Part shown: piece after piece, positions 7,569 through 12,659 of the stretch | Layout: each line of letters starts with the position of its first letter | How positions within the stretch are numbered: position 1 is the first letter of the stretch | The notes under the pieces: model-generated | The model's input: the letters and a program-made list of their open reading frames with translations, nothing else | Database searches by the model: none | Told to the model about the DNA's origin: nothing | Position numbers and translations under genes: made by a program | Assembly (NCBI GenBank): GCA_905210885.1 | Contig: CAJLYO010000028.1 | Coordinates: 1-12,659, forward strand | DNA: 12,659 bases | Source: an uncultured Eubacteriales bacterium | GTDB taxonomy: Bacteria > Bacillota > Clostridia > Monoglobales > Firm-18 | Reading direction: 5' to 3'

Positions 7569-9065
7569 ATGAAAAAATTAAAATTTGCTATGTCAAATGA
7601 GGTAAGTGCAAAAAAGCTGGCAGCAGCGGCGGGTTTTTCTGCACTGCTGTGCCTTGCTCCGCTTTTGCCGCTTAAAACAGGCATAGGAATTATACAGCTT
7701 GTGCTGTGCCTTGTTGTTTTGTTTTGCGCAAAAGGCGTGTTTGCGGACGGATTTTGCCGTATAATCAAACTTTGCCCGAATGAAAATTCGCTTGCTGCCG
7801 TCGGCGCCGTTGCGGCTTTTTTATACAGTGTGTACGGGCTGTTTAACGCCGGCTCCGACTTGTATTTTCCCATTGCGGCATGTCTTTCGGTGTTTGCTCT
7901 TTTGGGCGGTCTTTTAAGAGCAAAATACGGCAGTGATGATAAGGGCAAAAAATACTTTATATATATTGCTTCGGTTGCGGTTTTTGCGGCGGTTGTGTAC
8001 TATGCCGCGGTGTTCGCAACAGGTGATTTTTACTATGCTGTCGGAATGTTTTCAGCGGTGTTGGTTGCCGCGTGCCCGATTGCCGCTGCATATGCAAATA
8101 AAATTGCGGCGGCGCACGGTGTAAAACGCGCGAAAAAGCACGGCATAGTTTTTAATAATGCAAAAAGCCTTGAAACTTTGGGAAAAACTTCTGTTATCGT
8201 GTTTGAAAAGGAAGGCACGTTAAGCGTAGGCAAGCCCGTTGTTACGGACGTTGTGTACACGGGCGTTGCGGAGGAGGAGATGATTTCGGACGCTGCGGCT
8301 GTTGCACGGTTTTTAAATCACCCGTTAACAGAGGCAATTTTAAGCCTTGCAATGCATAAAAACCTGACCCCGGGCGAGGCATGCGATATCCGTTACGGCA
8401 CCGGTTTTGAAATAACCGGAACGGTTAACGGCAAGGTTATAAAAATCGGCGGTAAAGAATATACCGGTGCAGCTGAAGGCAAAATGTCCGAAAAACTTGC
8501 CGCAGACGGCAAAAGCGTTGTTTTTGTAACCTGTGACGGCAAAGATATGGGTATATTCGGTATAACGGACGCCATAAAGCCGGAGAGCATAAGTGCGGTT
8601 TCGGAGCTTGGAAAAATGGGTCTGCGCGTGATAATGCTGACCGAGCAAAACGCCGCGGCGGCAAGAATATCTGCCGATAAATTGGGTATAGAGTCCGTTT
8701 ACTGCCAGGTTCTGCGCGGTACGGAGGCGGATTATATCAAGAAAATCAAGAGCATGGTGCCGTGCGTTGGCGCCGTAGGCAGCAATGTTACCGCGCTTGC
8801 CAATGCAGATGTGGGTATATCCACATCGGAAGGAACGGATATAACCTTGACGGACAGCAGCGTGTATGACGCGGTAAATGCGGTGAAAGCAGGCAGAAGC
8901 GCCGCAAAATCCGCAAAGCGCAACACTGTTTTGTCCTTTGTGCTGAATATTGCCGGAGCAATTGCAGCACCGTTTATATTTGACGTTTTCGGAAGTTTGG
9001 GTGTCGTTTCGGAAGCGGTTATAATTCAGCTTGTTTCATTCGCCGTTATACGGCTCAGTAAATAA
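7569..9065 (+). CDS. catalytically dead P1B-type ATPase-like membrane protein (pseudo-ATPase)
   Basis: The 498-residue protein follows the architecture of a CopA-like heavy-metal P-type ATPase but lacks its chemistry. About six hydrophobic helices lie at 17-34, 38-56, 74-92, 97-115, 129-150 and 155-180, and two more at 452-472 and 474-494. The ~130-residue actuator domain (TGE motif) that should lie between helices 4 and 5 is reduced to a ~12-residue linker, and no N-terminal HMA domain exists. The ion-site CPC is CPI (169-171). The DKTGT phosphorylation motif is EKEGT (E213 replaces the phospho-Asp). TGDN is TEQN (358-361), and the GDGxNDxxAL hinge is VGSNVTAL (403-410). Retained features are LNHPLTEAI (HP at 251-252), GTGFEITGTVNG, and ALANADVGIS. 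SD AAGGGGG precedes the ATG. The long intact frame argues against recent decay. Function is unknown: a sensor, scaffold or regulator is possible; active transport is not expected. Confidence 0.85.
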   Translation: MKKLKFAMSNEVSAKKLAAAAGFSALLCLAPLLPLKTGIGIIQLVLCLVVLFCAKGVFADGFCRIIKLCPNENSLAAVGAVAAFLYSVYGLFNAGSDLYFPIAACLSVFALLGGLLRAKYGSDDKGKKYFIYIASVAVFAAVVYYAAVFATGDFYYAVGMFSAVLVAACPIAAAYANKIAAAHGVKRAKKHGIVFNNAKSLETLGKTSVIVFEKEGTLSVGKPVVTDVVYTGVAEEEMISDAAAVARFLNHPLTEAILSLAMHKNLTPGEACDIRYGTGFEITGTVNGKVIKIGGKEYTGAAEGKMSEKLAADGKSVVFVTCDGKDMGIFGITDAIKPESISAVSELGKMGLRVIMLTEQNAAAARISADKLGIESVYCQVLRGTEADYIKKIKSMVPCVGAVGSNVTALANADVGISTSEGTDITLTDSSVYDAVNAVKAGRSAAKSAKRNTVLSFVLNIAGAIAAPFIFDVFGSLGVVSEAVIIQLVSFAVIRLSK

Positions 9066-9080
9066 TATTCGGGAGGAAAA

Positions 9081-9845
9081 ATGATGAAAATAGAAAAATT
9101 GGGTGTTCAGCTTTTTACTGTAAGAGATTTTATGAATACCGAAAAAGAGATTGCGGAAACATTCAAAAAGCTTAAGATTTTGGGCTATGACCAAGCACAG
9201 ACGGCAGGCTGCAGCGTAGACTATGAAATCTTTGGTAAACTTGCGGAAGAAGCCGGTATAGAAATTGTGGGAACTCATGACGACTATGATATGATGTGCA
9301 ATGATTTTGACAAGGCTCTTGCAAACCATAATGCACTTGGCACGAAAATCATGGGACTTGGCGGTTGCGGCGACAGAACCGTAAGCGGTTACGCGGATTT
9401 TATCAAAAATGCAAATATCATCGGCGAAAAGCTTAAAAAAACAACCGGCGGCAGGTATTCCTATCATAACCCCCACTGGGAGTTTATTAAGCTTGAGAAC
9501 GGTAAGACAGCTATGGAAATGCTCATGGAGGGATTAAACCCCGATACAACGTCATTTTGCCTTGATACACACTGGGTTCAGCGTGCCGGCGCGGACGTAA
9601 GAGAGTGGATAGAGAAGCTGTCGGGTAGAATTGATATAATCCACCTTAAGGACTTTAAATTACATAGCGACGGTACTCCCGATTATGCGGAATTAGGTCA
9701 GGGCAACATGAATTGGGAAGGTATTTTGGAATGTGCTGCGAAAGCCGGCGTTAAATATTATGTTGTGGAACAGGATGTTTGCCCCGGCGACCCATTTGAA
9801 AGTCTGAAAATCAGCAGCGAATATATGCATAAGAATTTTATGTGA
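9081..9845 (+). CDS. sugar phosphate isomerase/epimerase family protein (xylose isomerase-like TIM barrel)
   Basis: The 254-residue protein belongs to the AP-endonuclease-2/xylose-isomerase-like TIM-barrel family, whose members isomerise, epimerise or dehydrate sugars and inositols using a divalent metal. Recognisable blocks are LGVQLFTVRDFM at the N-terminus, THDDYDMM (65-72), SYHNPHWEF (127-135; many relatives read YHNHxxEF), CLDTHWVQRAGADVREWIEK (160-179), IDIIHLKDF (184-192), ELGQGNMNWEGIL, and YYVVEQDVCPGDPFESLKIS. The likely metal ligands include D162, H188 or D191, and E230. The exact substrate cannot be told. The gene starts 15 bases after the pseudo-ATPase, so co-transcription is likely. 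GGGAGG lies 4 bases before ATG 9081 and 7 before the in-frame ATG 9084, so the true start may be one codon later. Confidence 0.88.
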   Translation: MMKIEKLGVQLFTVRDFMNTEKEIAETFKKLKILGYDQAQTAGCSVDYEIFGKLAEEAGIEIVGTHDDYDMMCNDFDKALANHNALGTKIMGLGGCGDRTVSGYADFIKNANIIGEKLKKTTGGRYSYHNPHWEFIKLENGKTAMEMLMEGLNPDTTSFCLDTHWVQRAGADVREWIEKLSGRIDIIHLKDFKLHSDGTPDYAELGQGNMNWEGILECAAKAGVKYYVVEQDVCPGDPFESLKISSEYMHKNFM

Positions 9846-9853
9846 TTTTAGCT

Positions 9854-9895
9854 AAAAGGACCTGTGAACTCTTAATGGGTTTCACAGGTTCTTTG
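9854..9895. terminator. probable bidirectional intrinsic terminator
   Basis: GGACCTGTGAA (9858-9868) pairs with TTCACAGGTTC (9881-9891) to give an 11-bp stem with one G-U pair and a 12-base loop. On the plus strand a short T-rich tail follows (TTCTTT); on the minus strand the stem is followed by TTTT. It lies between the converging ends of the isomerase and sigE genes and can serve both. Confidence 0.7.
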
Positions 9896-9904
9896 CCTAA
9901 CGCT

Positions 9905-10600
9905 TTATTCTATCATTTTCGTTATATCGCGTTTTAACCTTGCGATTATCCGTTTTTCAAGCCTTGAGATATAGGATTGGGAAATACCCAGCAAATCCGC
10001 GACCTCTTTTTGCGTTTTTTCCTCTGTATTATCCAGACCGAAGCGCATTTTCATTATTGTCATTTCACGTTTGGACAGCCGTGACATTGCTATTCTGAGT
10101 AAGTCGCGGTCAACCTCTTCCTCAATGTTTCTGTTAACCACATCGTTGTCTGTGCCCAGAATATCCGACAGCAAAAGCTCATTGCCGTCCCAGTCTGTAT
10201 TTAAAGGCTCGTCAATGGATATTTCTGTTTTTGCGGCGTTGTTTTTTCGTAAGTACATTAGTATTTCGTTTTCGATACACCGTGAAGCGTAGGTTGCAAG
10301 CTTGATGTTTTTGTCTGCATTGAATGTGTTTACCGCCTTTATAAGCCCTATTGTACCTATTGAAATTAAATCCTCAATATTAATTCCGGTATTTTCAAAT
10401 TTCTTGGCTATGTACACAACAAGCCTTAAATTATGCTCTATAAGCTTCGTGCGCGCGCTGTCATCATGATGCAGCAGTGCTATTGCCTCACGTTCCTCAT
10501 CTGGCGTTAGGGGAGGAGGGAGCGTGTCGGCGCCGCCTATATAGTGTATGTATTTTTCCTCAAGTCCGAGAAGTCTTTTGATAAGCTGTAATATATTCAT
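9905..10600 (-). CDS. sigE: RNA polymerase sporulation sigma factor SigE (pro-sigma-E)
   Basis: This is the early mother-cell-specific sigma factor of sporulation, made as an inactive membrane-associated precursor. The 231-residue product matches SigE closely: YIGGADTLPPPL just after the pro-region; region 2 with NLRLVVYIAKKFENTG, NIEDLISIGTIGLIKA and KLATYASRCIENEILMYLRK; the linker SIDEPLNTDWDGNELLLSD; and region 4 with MRFGLDNTEEKTQKEVADLL and the helix-turn-helix ISQSYISRLEKRI. By alignment with Bacillus the processed form should begin near Y20, leaving a pro-sequence of only ~19 residues against 27-29 in B. subtilis. AAGGAG, overlapping the spoIIGA stop, lies 8 bases before the ATG. The gene is 12 bases downstream of spoIIGA, the protease that activates it. 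The next gene downstream is convergent, so sigG is not adjacent. Confidence 0.97.
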   Translation of the reverse strand: MNILQLIKRLLGLEEKYIHYIGGADTLPPPLTPDEEREAIALLHHDDSARTKLIEHNLRLVVYIAKKFENTGINIEDLISIGTIGLIKAVNTFNADKNIKLATYASRCIENEILMYLRKNNAAKTEISIDEPLNTDWDGNELLLSDILGTDNDVVNRNIEEEVDRDLLRIAMSRLSKREMTIMKMRFGLDNTEEKTQKEVADLLGISQSYISRLEKRIIARLKRDITKMIE

Positions 10601-10612
10601 TTTAACATCTCC

Positions 10613-11425
10613 TTATAATAAAACGGGATTTACCAAGCCGCGGTATACTCCATCGGCCGAAAGACGCCTGTCATATATCCCTATTGCGCACTTTACTTCT
10701 TTTCCGTCTATTTCGGTTTTTGAAGGCACAAAGCCTGCTATAAAGCCGTGCTCTTTACCCAGTGATTTAAACGGAATAAGGTTTAGGCGGATTACTCCTT
10801 CAGAAAGCGCAACCGTGTCATACACGCAAAGTCCGCTGTCATAGGCACAGCAAACGGTGTAGGGCAAAATTTTGCGCAGGCTGTCAAGCTCCGCCACAAC
10901 AACGGGCAGTCCGCTTGCCGGTTCTGTTAGGGCGCTGCCTGTGTCTATAATCGCGTCAAATTCCGCGCTTGTGTCACCGAGAGATATTGTTACCTTGACG
11001 GTGCTGCTTTTCACGGCGCACAGTCTTTTGTAAAAGCACGAAAATATGTCTATTAAAAAATATGCGCACACTGCCGCCGAAACTACGATTTTCAGTTCGC
11101 TGTGCCCTGTCATTGCATACACGCAGCCGCCGAATGCAAAGGAAACGATATAAAAAACCGTAACCGTTTTTATGTACTGTAAAAAGGTTGTGTGTCTGTA
11201 TTTTACGGCGGTTATGATAAGCGAAAATGCAAGTTTGCCCAGCCACCCGAACAAAAAGGTGGTTTTCGGCATAAACATAAACAGCGCATAAGCTGTGCCG
11301 ATTAAGCTTCCGGCAAAAATCCGAGGCTTTGGAGTGTGAAACCTCAAAAGCTTTTTTACCGCAAGCAGAATAAGAAAGTTCAGCGTAAGATTTATCAGTA
11401 TAAAGCTGTCAATGTACACCGTCAT
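10613..11425 (-). CDS. spoIIGA: sigma-E processing aspartic peptidase SpoIIGA
   Basis: This is a septal-membrane aspartyl protease that, when triggered by the forespore signal SpoIIR, cleaves the pro-sequence from pro-sigma-E. The 270-residue product is somewhat shorter than B. subtilis SpoIIGA (309). Residues 1-~130 contain five hydrophobic segments (about 7-25, 36-52, 57-75, 85-105 and 111-130). Residues ~140-270 form a soluble retropepsin-like domain with AIIDTGSALTEP, whose D161 is the predicted catalytic aspartate; dimerisation supplies the second. IAGFVPSK and the C-terminal VKCAIGIYDRRLSADGVYRG are also family-like. AAGGA lies about 8 bases upstream of the ATG. The gene heads a two-gene spoIIGA-sigE unit isolated by the terminator at 11498-11544. 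A TATAAT-like -10 occurs at 11449-11454 (minus strand) without a clear -35, as is common for Spo0A-dependent promoters, although no clean 0A box was found. Confidence 0.93.
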   Translation of the reverse strand: MTVYIDSFILINLTLNFLILLAVKKLLRFHTPKPRIFAGSLIGTAYALFMFMPKTTFLFGWLGKLAFSLIITAVKYRHTTFLQYIKTVTVFYIVSFAFGGCVYAMTGHSELKIVVSAAVCAYFLIDIFSCFYKRLCAVKSSTVKVTISLGDTSAEFDAIIDTGSALTEPASGLPVVVAELDSLRKILPYTVCCAYDSGLCVYDTVALSEGVIRLNLIPFKSLGKEHGFIAGFVPSKTEIDGKEVKCAIGIYDRRLSADGVYRGLVNPVLL

Positions 11426-11448
11426 ATGTATTATCCTTTTTTATTTAT

Positions 11449-11454
11449 ATTATA
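11449..11454 (-). promoter_or_regulatory. candidate -10 element of the spoIIGA-sigE promoter
   Basis: On the minus strand TATAAT occurs 24 bases upstream of the spoIIGA ATG, within an AT-rich run. At 17 bases the -35 position reads CAAATT, and at 22 bases TACAAC; neither is a good sigma-A hexamer. In B. subtilis this operon uses phosphorylated Spo0A with sigma-A and an unusually long spacer, but no TGTCGAA-like 0A box is obvious here. Tentative. Confidence 0.35.
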
Positions 11455-11497
11455 TATCACGGAAGAGACGGAATTTGTTGTATTTTGCGCTGAAAGT

Positions 11498-11544
11498 AAA
11501 AATCGGCGATACCGTCACACAATCGTGTGTCAGTATCGCCGATT
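11498..11544 (-). terminator. intrinsic terminator of the dnaD-like gene
   Basis: A long hairpin has perfect 12-base outer arms, AATCGGCGATAC (11501-11512) and GTATCGCCGATT (11533-11544). Inside, beyond two mismatches, a CACAC/GTGTG stem closes on an AATC loop. On the minus strand the outer stem runs directly into TTTTT. It begins five bases after the dnaD-like stop codon and separates that gene from spoIIGA. Confidence 0.88.
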
Positions 11545-11548
11545 ATTG

Positions 11549-12406
11549 TTACTTATTCATATTTATTCTTCTGCGCATTGCCTCGCGTTCTATTTTGTCA
11601 TAGTCGATATCGCTGCGGTTTTTGAAATTTCCGTATTTACTGTTTTGCTGTACTTCCGGTTTCTTTTCCGGTAAGCGCCATTTTACTAAAATTCCGTTTA
11701 TATATTTAAGCGAAAGCTTCCCGGTGCGTGCAACACAAATTTCAAGAGCCGAAACAAGCTCCTGTGCCGTGGGTTTTAATTCTTTTTCCCATGTGCGTAT
11801 TATCTGTTTTTCGGAAGGCGTAAATTCGCGTCCCGTGACACCAAGCTTTGTTTTTATCTTTCTTTCATAGCTGCGGTATGCCGTTACGTCTGTCATGTGT
11901 TTTTCCGCTGCCTCGGGAGTGAAAAGACCTTTATCCGCCCATGAAATTGCAAGCTTTTCGATATAACGCATTTTGCCCTTGTTTTCACCCACTGCGTAGT
12001 TTACCATCATCAGTATAAGTGATGGTGAAAAGCCGAGATAGTCGTATATCCAAAACAGCGTCTGGCAGTCGGAAGTGGAAAGGATTTTGCCTAAAGCCGC
12101 CGAAACGCTTTCGCATATAAAAGCAAACTCGCTGTCCGATGAAATTTCGGCAGGGGAATATCCGCTTTTGTCAAATCCCGGAGGGATTACGCCGTTTAAT
12201 GAGATACCCTTGCCCTTCCAGTAGTTAAAGGCTGCCGTTACACATTCCTCGCTGATACGCAGGCTTTGCGCAATTTCCTCGGGAGCGGGTATTTCGCGGC
12301 CTTCAGAGGTCAGACGATATATGTACAGATAAACCATTGCAAACTCCGGGCGTGCTTTGAATATATAATTGTCCATAAAGTCCATTGGAATTTTAAAATC
12401 ACTCAT
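11549..12406 (-). CDS. DnaD-family replication initiation/primosome protein
   Basis: The 285-residue protein is probably a Firmicutes helicase-loading or primosomal factor acting on DNA in the cytoplasm. Residues ~1-75 resemble a DnaD/DnaB winged-helix oligomerisation domain (PMDFMDNYIF, PEFAMVYLYIYRLT, PEEIAQSLRIS). Two consecutive DDBH2-type domains follow. The first (about 100-165) has Y148, L152 and W156 in YIEKLAISW; the second (about 180-247) has Y235, I239 and W243 in YINGILVKW, both fitting the YxxxI/LxxxW DNA-binding pattern. The tail (250-285) is charged and probably flexible. It could be chromosomal DnaD/DnaB or a phage-type DnaD homologue; no prophage genes are nearby and no DnaC-like loader follows. 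The start ATG has AAGGAAG about 6 bases upstream, with its own promoter at 12440-12468 and terminator at 11498-11544, so it appears monocistronic. Confidence 0.88.
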   Translation of the reverse strand: MSDFKIPMDFMDNYIFKARPEFAMVYLYIYRLTSEGREIPAPEEIAQSLRISEECVTAAFNYWKGKGISLNGVIPPGFDKSGYSPAEISSDSEFAFICESVSAALGKILSTSDCQTLFWIYDYLGFSPSLILMMVNYAVGENKGKMRYIEKLAISWADKGLFTPEAAEKHMTDVTAYRSYERKIKTKLGVTGREFTPSEKQIIRTWEKELKPTAQELVSALEICVARTGKLSLKYINGILVKWRLPEKKPEVQQNSKYGNFKNRSDIDYDKIEREAMRRRINMNK

Positions 12407-12439
12407 TATTGTTCTTCCTTAATAAAAAACTGTGATAAT

Positions 12440-12468
12440 ATTGTACCACAAATTTTTGCGGTTGTCAC
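12440..12468 (-). promoter_or_regulatory. sigma-A-type promoter for the dnaD-like gene
   Basis: On the minus strand GTGACA (12468-12463) and TACAAT (12445-12440) are separated by exactly 17 bases; each hexamer matches the consensus at five of six positions. It is about 34 bases upstream of the ATG and just downstream of the rpmE terminator, making the dnaD-like gene an independent unit. Confidence 0.75.
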
Positions 12469-12488
12469 TGTATTTTTTAGACAAAATA

Positions 12489-12515
12489 AAAGAACTGCTA
12501 TGTAAGCAGTCCTTT
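12489..12515 (-). terminator. intrinsic terminator of rpmE
   Basis: ACTGCT (12494-12499) pairs with AGCAGT (12505-12510) over a 5-base loop and is extended past one mismatch by four more base pairs (AAAG with CTTT). On the minus strand the stem leads into TTCTTTTATTTT. It lies 12 bases after the rpmE stop. Confidence 0.8.
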
Positions 12516-12527
12516 GGTATATGTTTT

Positions 12528-12659
12528 TTACTTGTCGGTCATACCGTAACGCTTCTTAAATCTGTCTACACGGCCGCCTGTGTCAACAAGCTTCTGTTTG
12601 CCGGTGAAAAATGGATGACACTTGCTGCAAATTTCAACGCGAATGTCTTTTTTTGTTGA
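12528..12659 (-). CDS. rpmE: 50S ribosomal protein L31 (partial, N-terminus beyond window)
   Basis: Only the last 43 codons plus TAA are in the window; the start lies past its right edge. The visible protein carries the L31 core: TKKDIRVEICSKCHPFFTGK, with a CxxC pair (CSKC) that forms half of the zinc site in the zinc-binding (C+) type of L31, followed by the conserved QKLVDTGGRVDRFKKRYGM. L31 sits in the central protuberance of the large ribosomal subunit and helps bridge the two subunits. Whether the first cysteine pair is present cannot be seen. A short intergenic stretch with a good terminator follows, so rpmE is not co-transcribed with the dnaD-like gene. Confidence 0.96.
   Translation of the reverse strand, partial: STKKDIRVEICSKCHPFFTGKQKLVDTGGRVDRFKKRYGMTDK

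Noticed and set aside
7514..7948. 144-codon minus-strand open frame opposite the pseudo-ATPase
   Set aside because: It is a mirror of the hydrophobic N-terminal helices and overlaps the bioY promoter.
7569..9065. Functional copper- or heavy-metal-exporting ATPase
   Set aside because: The phospho-Asp, CPC, TGE domain, TGD and GDGxND are all missing or changed, so ion pumping is not expected.
11426..11500. Spo0A box upstream of spoIIGA
   Set aside because: Only sequences such as TTCCGTCTCTTCC were found; none matches TGTCGAA well enough to report.

Overview
The window looks like chromosomal DNA from an endospore-forming member of the Firmicutes, most likely class Clostridia. The case rests on a spoIIGA-sigE pair (the mother-cell sporulation sigma factor and its processing protease), a tandem-domain DnaD-type replication protein, a Gram-positive-style DNA polymerase I without proofreading residues, purine-rich Shine-Dalgarno sites, and a densely packed gene order with many 4-base ATGA overlaps. 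Base composition is moderate, apart from a very GC-rich first ~170 bases.

Layout. Bases 1-5163 (+) hold a tightly coupled run: the 3' end of uvrB, then polA, coaE, a small membrane-anchored lytic transglycosylase and an M18 metallo-aminopeptidase. Successive genes overlap, or nearly so. UvrB and Pol I act in the same pathway (damage incision, then repair synthesis). After a 91-base leader with two hairpins comes htpG (+, Hsp90 chaperone). It converges on bioY (-, biotin uptake S-component), and the two coding regions overlap tail to tail by 54 bases. bioY has a good sigma-A-type promoter in the divergent gap at 7472-7568. From 7569 (+) a membrane protein derived from a heavy-metal P-type ATPase is followed 15 bases later by a TIM-barrel sugar isomerase/epimerase. 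This unit ends at a hairpin that can probably terminate transcription in both directions.

Bases 9905-12659 are all on the minus strand. Read in transcription order they are: rpmE (ribosomal protein L31, cut by the window edge) with its terminator; a DnaD-family gene with its own promoter and a large terminator hairpin; then spoIIGA-sigE, separated by 12 bases. No sigG follows sigE.

The main discovery candidate is the 498-residue protein at 7569-9065. It keeps the eight-helix membrane plan and the P/N-domain framework of a copper-type P1B ATPase. However, it has no N-terminal metal-binding domain and no actuator domain, and every catalytic signature is altered: the phosphorylated Asp is Glu, CPC is CPI, TGD is TEQ, and GDGxNDxxAL is reduced to VGSNVTAL. 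The intact frame suggests a maintained pseudo-pump with a non-transport role rather than a decaying gene. No RNA genes, CRISPR arrays, insertion sequences or prophage genes were seen.
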